Source: Amblyomma americanum (Eukaryota > Arthropoda > Arachnida > Ixodida > Ixodidae). Taken from it: 64,000 nucleotides of DNA. A program made the position numbers and the translations under genes. Positions 31,985-43,206 of the stretch are shown in pieces. Each line of letters begins with the position of its first letter. Within the stretch, counting starts at the first letter, position 1. The DNA lies in the NCBI RefSeq assembly GCF_052857255.1, contig NC_135505.1, forward strand, positions 30,981,116 to 31,045,115. Reading direction: 5' to 3'. Under the pieces are notes generated by a model, which saw nothing but the letters and a program-made list of their open reading frames with translations, ran no database searches and was not told the origin of the DNA.

Positions 31985-32872
31985 TTGTAGAAGTTATTCA
32001 ATTTCAGGCCTAATAAGAGTAGCATAAGCACGTAAACGGAGATGTGAAAGAGCATGCTTAAAGTAACATTTCAATAGACCTAATGACCGATTTGCAGATG
32101 CAAGAATAAGGTTAATATGGTGGTTGCATGTGAGGTCAGTATGAAGGTGAAGACCAAGGTACTTGCACGTTGTTACCAAATCGATTGTAATATTATTTAT
32201 TGAATACGCTGTATGAATACGAGACAGTCAGTTAGTAAGGACAATTTTTTTTCCATAGGTTAAGTTGCATGAGCCAGGTAGACCACCATGCTGTGAAAGA
32301 GTCAAGGCCAGCTTGAAGGGCTAGGAGATCATTTTTAGAATAAATTTTTCGGTACACTACAAAATTGTTAGCGAAAAGTCTAATTTTGAAAGAAATAGAG
32401 TTAGGTAAATCATTAAAAAATGTCAGGAAAAGTAAAGGGACAATCACGTTCCATTTTGGGCCGCCAGAGTCTGCTCGGCTAAAAGATGAATTATGGTTAT
32501 TGACAGTGCCAAACTGACACCTAGAAGAGAGAAAATCTTAAGCCGATGCAATAAAAAGAGGGTGTACATTATGCACTCTTAATTTTTCTAACCGGATTTG
32601 AGGTACCCTGCCAAAAGCTTTAGAAAGTTGAGAAATATGCAGTCGACAGGAATACCAGCATCAATGGATGAATGAAGTTCATGAATGAATCCAGCAAGCT
32701 GCGTTTCGCCTGAGTATCCTTTAGGGAAGCCATGTTGGCACTTCAAAATGATGTTATAAATGTTATGTTCTTCTAAATAGTTAGGTGTTCCTGTGAGTGA
32801 ATGACTTGTTCCAGAAGTTTGCGTACCTGCATGCTAGTGAATGAAATCGGTCGTGTTATGAGCGTAATGCAC
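31985..32872 (-). pseudogene. CR1/Jockey-type LINE reverse transcriptase
   Basis: Minus-strand order: RPISFTSMQVRKLLEQVIHS, then ILKCQHGFPKGYSGETQL, VDCIFLNFLKAFGRVPQ (the usual catalytic D..KAFD reads N..KAFG), LFLTFFNDLPNSISFKIRLF, ANNFVVYRKI (the FADD box reads FANN) and ITTCKYLGLHL-like VTTCKYLGLHLHTDLTCNHH, then SHLRLRAYATLIRPEIE. All three catalytic Asp positions are lost and there are frameshifts. The endonuclease half and the 3' UTR are not present. It starts abruptly at 32872, next to unrelated DNA. Confidence 0.8.
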
Positions 32873-34739
32873 TCCAGCCAGAGGAGATTAAGACGCAGAT
32901 TCTCTCGACCGGGATGACTACGGGGGAGGCGACAGGAGCGGCAACTTCGACGGCATGAAGTGGCCGACAAACCCATAGGAGGGCGCCTCTCTTGGAACGA
33001 GCCTGCGGACTTTCTCTCAGGCTTGGCTCGGTGGGAATTACCTTCCCTTTGACAGGTTCCCGGAGAAGGGCACCCGGGGTCAGCGGCTGATGACGGACAG
33101 ACGACAGGGGAACAAAGATGCGGCGCCGTCATACCATCAGCCCTGTCCGGCAGGAGCCGGCCACAGCATCTTAGATAGGTCGCCGCAGATGAGGCCTGCG
33201 GCGCTGTATGCATCACCTGTGTTTTTCGGAGGCAGGGCGCTGCTTGCACCATGCTTGCACCAATGTGCGAAATAGCACCGGACTTGCGTTTCTCCTCGCG
33301 CGTTCCTACGGGCCACTTTCCAGCGAGTGACTCCGCTTGCCACAGTGCTGTGCAACGTTTCCTACCTTGGAGAAATGTCTCGTTTTAGATTGGCCACCGC
33401 CTGGTGAAGGGGAGGAACCTAGAGGATTTGAGGAGCGTGCTAAGTGATAACGCATGCAGATTTAACTGCGCTCAAGGAATATGTCTGCGATGGCAACAAC
33501 CTTAACTATCAGAGTTATATGTACTCATCAGCACTCTACAGTGTTTTGAGTAGCACTTCAGGGGCATCACCACTTCGACGGATAGCGCGCTCGCTATGAA
33601 CTCTCCAGTGCAGGTTGTAACTGCATACCTGAGCAAGACAGTGCGACCCAATCCGGAAACTTGCGAGCAGCATAAGGAAGCCGTTGCGAAGGCTCTCATC
33701 TCAAGCTACGCGAGGCTGCGGCTGCCCATACACCTTCGTCAGGTTGGAACAAGAAAATTCAGTGGAAACGCAGGCAAGCCATGCGCAGGAGCATGCTTGT
33801 CGCGAGCTCTGAAAATGCCCTGGAGTGGTCTGTACATCGCCGCAGCGTATGCTTTCATTTTACTGCAGCAATAGTTGGATAATGTTGGCTCATTCTTCAG
33901 TACGATCTCGTCATGCATATTCAATTGCTTTCTACACTGTATCAGTATTTTACGCTGCATAGCTCACATCCCCCTTCAAATTATGACAGCATCTGGTTGC
34001 AACGAAGAAAAGCCGTCGAAAGTTTGTTCTGTGTGTTCAACACGCCTGTTCTTTTAAACAATACCTGTACTCGAAGTTAGCGCGAAAATTGCTTCCCGAG
34101 TTTATTCCCCAAGGATGACATAAATGCCAGAATTTCGTGCATTCGGTTGCTTGTTTTTATTATTTCAACAATTCAAATTCATATTCTAAATTTCCACAAT
34201 GACACTTTAGAATAAATAAAATTTTTTGAGCTCGCTTTATGCTTGGGGAAGATGCAGTACCTAGAGCTCGCCTACGCTAAAGGGAACGAGGTCACAACAC
34301 GTCAGTAAAAGTCAGTCAAATCAGGCACATGTCACGCCGCTAGAGCACAGCGATACACATCGCATATTTCTTACGCGAACATTCGCTGCACTATACCTCG
34401 AAGCAAAAAAGACGCCTTCATGGGAGATACCGCGTCGCAACATATCCTGAGCAAAACTATACTATGGAAAATTCAGCCTCCTTGGTATATTCTTTGCCTT
34501 GCACCCTCTTCAAGCAATTTTGTCAGCACAAAACGCACCTGCGGCAGGGAACCAAGTGGCATATTTGTATGCATGCAGCGCGCTCCCTGACAGTGGGCTT
34601 TGCAATGGAGGACGCTGCAGCAGAAGATACGGTTGCCCTCACCCTCCACGGAAAGGGGCGAGGGGGCGCATCCAGGCATTCTACGCTCCGAGACGTTCCC
34701 GTGGCAGCCACCTTCCGGTAGTCCATTCCTCCTCTGCAG
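32873..34739. other. Unassigned DNA
   Basis: Open frames on both strands overlap. 33600-33730 on the plus strand (NPETCEQHKEAVAKALISSY) looks protein-like, with a helix pattern such as in small DNA-binding adaptor domains, but I cannot name it and it has no intact context. 34190-34240 is AT-rich with AATAAATAAAA. Nothing else was recognised. Confidence 0.35.
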
Positions 34740-35961
34740 ATGGCGCTTCACTCAATTTTTACTCAGAAAAGCAATTGGTAGCAGCAGCCAAACAAATCGA
34801 GAAAGTAATTTTTGAGGATAGTGAAACAGAATGGACCTATGCCAAATTAACTCGATTACTGTAGCTAGAGCTAGCTAAGGTGCGAGTAAAGCTAAAAGGG
34901 AAAAGATGCAAACCCAAAAGTTGGTGGGATAAGGAGGTCAAGAGGGCAATAGAAAAGCGCCAGGAAGCGTCCAGGGAACACAGATATTCCAAGAAGAGGG
35001 GAACCAAAACCCGAAGTAGACAGGAAATGGGATACCTTCATAAAGTGTAGAAGGGACGCATCCTATTTGATTAATGAGAAAATTAGAAGAAAGGGTGCCC
35101 AATGGATGTCAAAAGTAAATAAAAAGCATAGAAAAGCAGCCCAAAAATTCTGTAAACATCTAAATGCAATGAGTAATAAGACTATGCTAGAACAAAGGTT
35201 TATTGTTACAGATGAGGGTATTCGACTAGAAGGGGATGAAGCAATTAAACACATAGGAACAAGGATGACGTAAAAATTTACAGCAAAGCACGTGGTACAT
35301 AATTTATCGAAGGAGGGCTAGACCGGTTACAGCAATAGCTTCACTTGAGCAAGGAGAGTGGGAAAGGGCAGAGAAGAAGGTTCCTAGTGGCACATCAACA
35401 GCACCAGATGGTATCCCGATTATGTTGGTAAAGAAGTTAGAAACAAAATCCAACCAAACATTAATACAGGTAGTGAACACAATGATAGTGGATGAGAAAG
35501 TCCCCGATAAATGGCGATTAGGTAGAATGAACATGATATATAAGGGAAAGGGGGACAAAGCAGACGTAAGTAACTATCGTCCCATAACAGTGACATCTGT
35601 GGTTTACAGGGTGGTGACGCCGATTATAAAGGATAGACTGCAGGCTTGGGTGGAGAACGAGGTGGTGTTAGGGGACCTACAGAATGGGTTCCGGAAACAA
35701 AGGAGGTTGGAGGACAATCTATTTTCATTGACACAGTGTATAGAAATTGCGGAAAAGCAACATAGGCTCGTATGGCTAGCATTTCTGGATATTAGGGGAG
35801 CCTAAGACAACGTTACTCAGGAGTGATTGTGGGACATACTGGGCACATTGGAAGTGGAAAATGGAGTAATTAATCTTTTAAAAGATATATATAGAGGTAA
35901 CAGAGTGCTCATAAAATGGGGAAAAATGTATCAGGGCCTGTAGAGATACAGAGATGTAGAG
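34740..35961 (+). pseudogene. LINE ORF2 fragment (family W), plus-strand copy
   Basis: Plus-strand pieces in order: IEKVIFEDSETEWTYAKLTR, KGKRCKPKSWWDKEVKRAIE, INEKIRRKGAQWMSKVNKKH, NKTMLEQRFIVTDEGIRLEG, PSGTSTAPDGIPIMLVKKL-like sequence (with shift), MNMIYKGKGDKADVSNYRPI, TSVVYRVVTPIIKDRLQAWV, NGFRKQRRLEDNLFSLTQCI and LAFLDIRGA with the first catalytic Asp. Then [16 protein letters not shown] ends at GTAGAGATACAGAG. The rest of RT (YADD box) is missing and an (ATCC)n array follows directly. Frameshifts and stops are present. The better copy is at 57440-59880 on the minus strand. Confidence 0.85.
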
Positions 35962-36180
35962 ATCCATCCATCCATCCATCCATCCATCCATCCATCCATC
36001 CATCCATCCACCCACCCACCCATCCATCCATCCATCCATCCATCCATCCATCCATCCATCCATCCATCCATCCATCCATCCATCCATCCATCCATCCATC
36101 CATCCATCCATCCATCCATCCATCCGTCCGTCCGTCCGTCCGTCCGTCCGTCCACCCACCCACCCACCCACCCACCCACC
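35962..36180 (+). repeat. (ATCC)n / (GTCC)n / (CACC)n array
   Basis: About 219 bp of tetranucleotide repeat in blocks: ATCC, a short CACCC block near 36009, long ATCC, GTCC from 36125 and CACC at the end. It directly joins the truncated LINE on its left and repeat A on its right. The strings of Pro-Ser-Ile-His codons have no protein meaning. Confidence 0.95.
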
Positions 36181-36184
36181 TAAC

Positions 36185-36460
36185 ACGACTCTCAAGTGTG
36201 CGCGTTGCTCCTACTACGACGACGCCACCGACGACTACAACGCGGAATCCACGAGGCCCCTGTGAGCAACACTATAAATTCACTCCGCTCGGCTATCAAC
36301 GAGGTTTCCAGTAACGCCCGAAAAAATACTTGGTTGTCGAAAAAACAGTTAGGTGCTGTTTATACTCCTAGCATGCGACGCATTTTTCAGTGATATTTGC
36401 CGAACATACATACCAGTATTTCCAGAAACTTCTAACAAGCTTTAGACGCGCATCGTACAT
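36185..36460 (+). repeat. Dispersed repeat A, plus-strand copy
   Basis: About 275 bp with a minus-strand homologue at 56176-56457. Shared blocks are TTGCTCCTACTACG, GACGACTACAACGCGGAATC, GTTTCCAGTAACGCCCGAAA, TTGGTTGTCGAAAAAA and GATATTTGCCGAACATACAT, then ACCAGTATTT. In both copies one frame stays open and gives LQRGIHEAP and SNARKN. Some differences between the copies are at third positions, but many are not. Confidence 0.8.
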
Positions 36461-36743
36461 GCTCTGACCAGACTACATTTTTACTTTTTCCATCTTAAGC
36501 TGCTGGGCATACAGCATTTCTTAAGCTACCCTCGTAGGATTTCGCCAGTCATTTCTTATAATTTACTGGAAGAAAATATACATTCATCTTATTGCAATTC
36601 GCGTCTCTATTTGCCAACAGATTAATAACAACTGGAAGGTTGTTGTGGAGGGGCCATACGCATGTTTACGATAGATGCGCTGAGTTTTGTATGTAGCATT
36701 GAAATGTTGCGAAGGGTTCGAGAGACATCTTTATTTTTGCATA
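36461..36743. other. Short unassigned spacer
   Basis: AT-rich; nothing recognised between repeats A and B. Confidence 0.4.
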
Positions 36744-37100
36744 CGTTTGCACAACCACATGTACAGCCATGGAAAATATCATACATAGCAGATGCAGAGA
36801 ATAAAATGGACAAAATTGTTATGCACCTCCCTTGCTTGTTAAAAAGGCAGTAAACAAATGGTGCATATTTCCGCCTACAGTATCGAATACTGCGCAATCA
36901 GCCACAAAGGATATCTGTCACAGCCCGAGTCTTGGACGCATGCGCAAAGTACTGCCTTCACATGGTGAACTGAGAGAGAACTGCGCTACATCACTTTCAA
37001 ACTTGAACGCGGTAACAACTATAAAAATAAAAAAAAAACTTTCAGCTCATTACACGACGCATACAGCCTTTTGCGTAATGCCTGAGCGAATATGTGGCCA
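36744..37100 (+). repeat. Dispersed repeat B, plus-strand copy
   Basis: A minus-strand homologue lies at 51984-52303. Shared blocks are TTTGCACAACC, GCAGATGCAGAGA, GCATATTTCCGYCTACAGTA, TCGAATACTSCRSAATCAGC, GACGCATGCGMAAAGTA and CATGGTGAACTG. Both copies keep a frame with FPSTVSNT / FPPTVSNT and GRMRKV / RRMRKV, although indels shift the ends. Unknown family. Confidence 0.8.
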
Positions 37101-37365
37101 CCTAGCAAGGCATTATCACTAGTAAAAGTCGATAAAAATTAAACAGGACATCACCCTGGTCACAATCAGGCGCGGCTTTACGTTGAGTCGATATTCAGCC
37201 ACACACGCGTCCTAGAAGGTTTTGCCACAACAGCCACTGAGAGTCCCCGCTGGAAGAACAAACGCTGCCGTGAGGAATGGCCTCAGTCAAGAGATGATCG
37301 ATCGTCGCCTAAGGAAGACGCACAGGATGCACTGTCAACATCCGCCGTGGAACCTACCACAGGTT
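37101..37365. other. Unassigned sequence downstream of the 210-codon ORF
   Basis: Nothing recognised. It would be the 3' flank of the minus-strand ORF at 37366-37998; no AATAAA is obvious on the minus strand within about 150 bp of the stop. Confidence 0.35.
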
Positions 37366-37998
37366 CTACGGGCTTGGTGGTTCGTCAAACATTTCGTCCA
37401 GCAATCGTTCCGCGTCACGAACAAGGGTGGCGAAGTCACCGTCAGGCGAGCCCCGCACCCGCACGGCGTAGCCTTCCAACTCGCGTCGGAGAGAGGTATG
37501 TACTCGCCACCGAAGTGATTTACTCAATGAGTGGAAACCCAGAAGGGGCCGTCCATGCCACAGGGCCGCGTAGACCACGTGCAGCTCCGGGGACCTGTCA
37601 TCCGGGTCTTCCGTCAGTAGGCATGCGTTCACGGCGCCTTCACTCTCGGTCCAAGCGAGGGTGGCATCGCGGTCGCCGGTTCTCAAAGCAGCCGCCAAGC
37701 GCCGCAACAGCGCTGTGCAGTCGTGCTGCGTCGGTTCTGAGTTGAGCTTGTAGAACTGCCAAGTCCGGACTTTCAGCAGCGGTATCAGACAGCAGCGAAT
37801 CCCCGCTATGCAGTGCAGACGTTCTTCAAAGGGTTGCGTGGCGAGGATGGCTTCGCATATCGCGTCTGGGATGCTGGGGAGGGACAGCTCTCGAAGGCGC
37901 GGAAGCCACGGAAGATCGGCGTTGCGTAGAAGGCACAGTTCATCTGGCCTCAGGCGGGTGAGCATCATACGCAGCCTCAGCAACTCGTTGGCTGCCAT
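37366..37998 (-). CDS. Unidentified 210-residue protein
   Basis: The ATG at 37998 (context GTCACCAACGATGG on the minus strand, A at -3 relative to the start) opens 210 codons without interruption, in GC-rich sequence unlike the AT-rich flanks. The protein starts MAANELLRLRMMLTRLRPDE and is Leu/Arg-rich. It has a Pro/Asp stretch DPDDRSPELH near residue 130 and an acidic end LLDEMFDEPPSP. There is no signal peptide, membrane segment or zinc motif. I recognise no family. It could be a single-exon host gene, one exon, or a Gag/ORF1-like protein of an element whose other genes are missing. The uninterrupted frame is unusual here, where nearly every other coding stretch is broken. Confidence 0.45.
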   Translation of the reverse strand: MAANELLRLRMMLTRLRPDELCLLRNADLPWLPRLRELSLPSIPDAICEAILATQPFEERLHCIAGIRCCLIPLLKVRTWQFYKLNSEPTQHDCTALLRRLAAALRTGDRDATLAWTESEGAVNACLLTEDPDDRSPELHVVYAALWHGRPLLGFHSLSKSLRWRVHTSLRRELEGYAVRVRGSPDGDFATLVRDAERLLDEMFDEPPSP

Positions 37999-39385
37999 CG
38001 TTGGTGACAGGGTCTCTTGGATCTAGTCAAAGCTTCGCTGGAAATGGCAGTCGCAGTACTGTTTCCGCGACCGGCCTGCAAGGATCGTGTCCCAACAGAG
38101 AAACACCCGGATGTAATTTACAAAATGCCATGCTCTATGTGCCCGGCTTCATTCATCGGCTAGACAAAAAGCCTCGATCAGAGAATCAGGTAGCGTAAGA
38201 ATGACGACCCGCCAATGAATTCACAAGGCACCACCATCCCCCCGCTCTGCATGCATCAACTACAGAATCGCCTAAGGAGATGAGCGTCTTATTTGACCGT
38301 GAAGAGTAATTCGGCCAAGAGGAGGCTGGCAAAGGCCACTTTGAATAGAGAAGAGGTGAGCGACGTCGCCGATCCGCCAAAATCCGCCCCTGCTCTTCAC
38401 ATGGGCTGCAGGGAGCAGCCGAGAGGGACCAGCGAAGGGGCCGGGCTTTGGAGGCATAGGGGAAGGGTCGAAAAAGAAGGAAGGGGCGAAAATAATACCC
38501 CCTTGAGGGGTTGTGTCCATGTCGGAACACTGGAAGCGAAAAAAAAATGAGGTAGGGTGACACAGAATAGATGCACCAAAGGAAGGGAGATAGGAGAAAA
38601 AAAAACCCAGAGGGAGAAGAGACAAAAAAAAAAAAGAAAGACGGCAGCTGGCTGCACCCCACGCATACCATCTCCTCGAGAAACAGGGACTGAACACAGC
38701 GGCCTGAACGAACGGTCCCCTCCTAGGTCGGCGGCGGCCACAGGTGCAAAACCGGAAGCTGCGTCGACCGTCGCCGCAAGCACTCTCGAAGGCGGGACGT
38801 GAACGCAGCCGCCGTCAATTAGAGAGGAATTAGATCGCACCGTGTGAATACCCTTATAGACTTCGCCATGTGCTACCAGAATGAAAGCGAAGGCCGTTCC
38901 CTGCTGCTACTGGCTCGCATTTCAGTCACGCTTCAAGGGACCGAGTTGGTCTCGAAATGTTAGGCTGATAATAAATTATTGGTCGTATCAATATTTTACA
39001 ACTTTTGTTTCCTTTCAAAATTCTACTTCGACTGTACGACCATCGCACAAAATCACTGCTCAAGACATGCTCTGATCCGGCGATGCCACTCCGAGAGAAT
39101 TTCGCCGAAGACGTACAAAAATTTTATGGAACGTCATCCGCAGCGCAATGACCCATCGGTTTGCTGTCATCAAAAATATGAATAGGAAAACAAGCAAAAG
39201 TGGAGAGGATACAAGAGCCCATGGCAGCTCTATCCCATCTAAAGCGAAATACCGCACCCGGGGAAGCATTTCTTGAATGATATGTAACGTCCACCGGTGC
39301 GCAGTCACCCATCGATAGCTGGCATTAAAGAAAATCATAAGCAAAGTCAGCGATAAAATATAGGGATGAAAAATTAACCTATACA
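37999..39385. other. Unassigned DNA upstream of the 210-codon ORF
   Basis: 38290-38830 is purine-rich and opens overlapping frames on both strands with low-complexity composition. At 39131 and 39286 a GACCCATCG / CACCCATCG block with similar flanks repeats at about 155 bp, a possible old duplication. No gene was found. Confidence 0.35.
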
Positions 39386-39975
39386 GGGTGTTTCACCTGA
39401 CTTTGTGCCATTTTTTAAACAAGGCTTTTTGAGTTACCAGAGCGCGTTTTTCGAAATCACATTGACAGTGGTGTAATGCATTAGATTACAGCTAAAACGA
39501 GTTAATTGGCAGGCAGCTTAACTAATATCGAGTAGTCGTGTTTCAGCTATTACTGTTAGGCTTCTTGATTACTGAGAACCGTGTAGCCCACCGTAAGAAT
39601 TCTCCATATAAATTTCGAATTTCGAAAACGCCGTTACCCTGGGCGCTCCGGCCCAACAAATTTTGACTACATCGCTCCGAAATACGTGCGCTTTCGAGAA
39701 GCTTCCAGGCAAATCAACTTCTCCAGCCAAAATAGCAAAAAACTGTAAAAATTTGTTGGACCACACCGCCGAGAGTAACCACGTTTTCAAAACTATAAAA
39801 GACGGATTTTTGTTTTACTTACGGTGGGTTAGCGCCTCTCAGTAATTAAGGATCCTAACAGTAATAGGGAAAAGTTAATTATGCTATATTTGTTAACCAA
39901 CCTGCTAGTTATCACATTTTAGCTGTGTTCATAAGTGCTACATCACTGACAATGCTTTGCCGGAAAAAGCGCTCT
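39386..39975. repeat. Foldback element F, copy 3 (diverged)
   Basis: Starts TACAGGGTGTTTCACCTGAC near 39384. GCTATTACTGTTAGGCTTCT, then GATTACTGAGAACC, then GCCCACCGTAAG (39545-39598) is mirrored by CTTACGGTGGGTTAGCGCCT, then CTCAGTAATTAAGGATCCTA, then ACAGTAATAG (39819-39870). The centre lies near 39710. The central part (TTTCGAAAACGCCGTTACCC) matches copies 1 and 2. No coding capacity. Confidence 0.75.
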
Positions 39976-40689
39976 TGTGGCTCAACGAGCCCAGTATAAA
40001 AATTGCTGAAAGTGTTACGTGAGCTAACTCCCATGGTCGTGTAGTCTGCAGATTGCGGGTCGCGAGTTATATGTACGTGCCAAGCAATACCTACAACACT
40101 TAAATTAAATGTACAAGAAATTTACTCACTTACCAACCACGTGGCCCGAAATGGTTGGCGATGCCTATGAAAAAGTACCAACTGCAGACGGGAGAAACCA
40201 CGTCCCAAGGGCTGTGTGCTCCTTCAGTCAAACGAAGTAGAGTTTGCTGTGGGGGCGTGGCAAGCCGTGAGAAACGGGCAGAGGGTGGACAGAACACAGA
40301 AGCCTCAAGAAGCTCGCAAGTTGAAGCGAAGAGAATTTCGTTCTTTGTGAGGATGGCGGAAAGGGGGATGCAGCGCGGGCATTAACCTCTCCCTGGCAAG
40401 GCGCAGCATTGGGAGGGGGATTGAAAGGATAATCATGCGAAGAGCCCTTCGCGTGCCAGGAACGAGGGGAAAAGGGCAAGAGGCAAAGACGCGCGCGTTT
40501 CCTCGGAGGGGGGTGCTAGGGAAAGGATGTTGCAAAGCAAGCTGGAGAGGTGGTAGAAGAAAAAAACGGGCTGCAGGCTGCGGCAGCCACGGAGAGCCCA
40601 CTGAAAGTTCGCGGAAAAACACGTGTCCGCGGCACTGCTGGGACTGGATCCTCTGTAAGCGCTGTGAACTTCAGTGCGCGGCTCCTCCG
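39976..40689. other. Unassigned DNA
   Basis: Purine-rich plus strand at 40250-40570 with overlapping low-complexity open frames; nothing recognised. Confidence 0.35.
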
Positions 40690-41000
40690 GGGAGGCAGTA
40701 ACTTATGTTGAATTCCAAAGGCAGATCGAGGGCGCTCCGCCGGATCACAAACGGACCGCGTTGTTTCGGGCGGAGATCACTCCCTCCCATTTTGCCTATG
40801 GAATGCATGCGCTCCCGCGGGGGCACTTCAGCGCAAGAATAGCTCCAAGTTCAGGCAACATGGCGGCGCCCATCGAAGCGCGGCCTCTCGCTTCACCAGC
40901 GATTCGTCCTTGCCGCCACTCTGTCTCTCACGTTCACGGCAAACAAAAGGCGCACGAAGCTTTCGCTTTGTGTGATGATGCCCGCACCACAAAATTCCAG
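40690..41000 (+). promoter_or_regulatory. CpG-rich segment with YY1-like ATGGCGGC
   Basis: GC- and CpG-rich relative to its surroundings. GCAACATGGCGGCGCCC at about 40855-40871 fits a YY1-type/initiator element and could also be a start codon (MAAPIEARPLAS, 47 codons to a stop at 41001). No downstream gene is seen on either strand, so the role is unproven. Confidence 0.25.
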
Positions 41001-43082
41001 TGAAGAAACGCGCCAAATTTTCAGATTGCTTCATTATTTACAGAGCTGCTAGGCTTAGAGAGTACGCGCTGACGTCAGAGAGCGCGGGAGGTTCAAACAA
41101 GTCAACGATTTTGGTCTAAAAAGCGGTCACAAAGAATTGACCGCGATGGAATTGACATCCTGTTAAGAATTTTTTTTGTTTTAACTTGTGCGGACGCGAA
41201 CAAACCGAAAAATATTTACATTTGGGAGAATTCAATTTAATAAAAGTCAAAAATTCTGCTTGTACGTTGCCCGGATCACCGCGTAGCAACGACAGGAAGG
41301 ATGCAGCCGTTCATGACCGGAAGCAGACTCGGGAAAGTAAAACGTTGCGCGGGGTTCCGGTCAAATCTGCCGATTTCGGCGGAGCAAATATCGCTGTTAC
41401 ACGGAGCGATCCGGGATCGACGTCTGATCCCGATCTGCCATTGGAACAGACAACTCGCACTCACATTTTGCCATTGGAATACGATTGCTCCCAACAGAGC
41501 AGAAAAACTTGATCCGGATCTGCCATTGGAGTTCAACATTAGTTCTGTAGGATATTTCTGAATTTGAAAACTTAACACGCACACGACAAAAGAGGATTTG
41601 GTACCTGTCAACGTTGCCGGCTACTTTTCTCGACATGAGCTGCGACAAGCAATTAATACGCAAGGCAGAACTAATGGACACGCCAGAAATGCATACAGAG
41701 AGTGAATGAATAGGAATATCTTGGAATGAGTGAAGATAATCACATTAAAGAATAAATAAGGAATAAAGACAATGTATAAATAACCAGTAAGCAAGAATAT
41801 ATTTGCAGTAATATATGCATAATAAGCGCAGGCACATGCGCAAAACTGAATACAATTGAAAGGACATAACATTAAGGTGCTGACCACAGATCCGGAGGCA
41901 AACCGAAAGATTGATTGAGACAGTCAGGAAAAAAGAAATGTATCTGAGTACTTGGAGAGAGGAAAGAGACAGTGGGCCATACATCAATTCTACAGTTGCG
42001 GACAGAGTAGTATCAACTGCGTTTCAGCAGCCAAATTTATATGACGCGTCTGCAGGAGAAAATTATCGGATTTTTACATTTATAGAAGTATATGCGGTTC
42101 TTGCGCTTGTTCCTAAATGAAGGCAGCAGTATTTCTGTTTCTATTAGTAAATTCTAGGTAAGAGTCAATTGGAACATGGAGCCTGTAATCAAGATATTAG
42201 AACAAAGAGTGCCCTAGCAAGTTGTGTGAAACAGACTAGTTTGGTGCTGTTATGAGCCATGTGGCCTAGTCTGCAGCATTTTTACATCCTGAAAAGGTGT
42301 TCAGTTTTTAAGCCAATTGGATAATGTTTCATATATTCGTCTAGGGAAAATCTCCTGATAGCAGTAGCTAGCGCCTGAATACGCACGCTCTCTGAAAACA
42401 AAATCCGCTCATTTCTGGAGCGCTGCCCCGACTCCGTCGGCTTTGCGTTCGCAGTGGCCGCAAAACATGCGCCAGCAGTCTGCTAACCCGCTCGTTGACT
42501 AGTCCTTTTAAGAGAGTAAAAAAGGCTACGTAAATGGTGCCTTATTGAAAACATTTCAGTCTGCTTCGAAATTTTCTTTTTCCCACGTTCCAGTATATAG
42601 TAATTTTACAGAACGAACTAACTATGAACTATATGAACGAACTAACTATGAAATGATATGATTGAGCTGAGACACTTTCATAATGTTTGCCCACGGCTTC
42701 GAAACATTTCTATGCGTAAGAAATTTCAGGTGGGCCAGGAGCACGGTGAAACACAGCTTAAATGAGCGAACGCCGCCGCCAGCCCTCAGACTATACTATT
42801 GTGCTTCCTTCTCGCTCGACAGATGGCGCTTCCAACTTGTGCCCGTAGCAGCACCGTTCGTGGCTTTAGCACAGCGTCTCCGTATGCAGCTCCAGGAAAA
42901 CTTGCGGTCATCAGCAGATTTTTTAGGCGTTTGTTATACTGTGAATCATCGTCTGTGTGTGAAAGCGGCTGAACGCATGCCGTAGTTCTGTTACGCGAGA
43001 ACTGCATGCGATTTCTGTGAGGATGAAAGTGGGTGTTTTCTGTAGCCCAGAAAAATTTAAAACCCAGGTAGAACCTAATGTG
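41001..43082. other. Unassigned DNA
   Basis: TGCCATTGGA occurs three times at 41436, 41469 and 41521 without a clear repeat unit. 41640-41900 is AT-rich. At 42818-42830 CAGATGGCGCTTCC resembles other AGATGGCGC sites at 34739, 52500 and 55119. No gene was identified. Confidence 0.35.
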
Positions 43083-43088
43083 TTTATT
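43083..43088 (-). terminator. Polyadenylation signal of the transposase pseudogene
   Basis: AATAAA on the minus strand in the context TGTGAAATAAACACA, about 120 nt beyond the TAG that ends the P-type transposase. Confidence 0.45.
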
Positions 43089-43206
43089 TCACACATGAAG
43101 CAAAAATTAGTCACTGCAAAACTGGATTACGCACGGAACACCTAAATTCCACTGTTGTGTATACAATCAAAATAACAAACAGTACACTCAGCTCGGCTGC
43201 TTGTGG

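Noticed and set aside
38186..38840. Phe/Ser/Pro-rich 140-160 codon frames on the minus strand
   Set aside because: Several overlapping frames are open at once in a purine-rich tract; no motif and no preferred frame.
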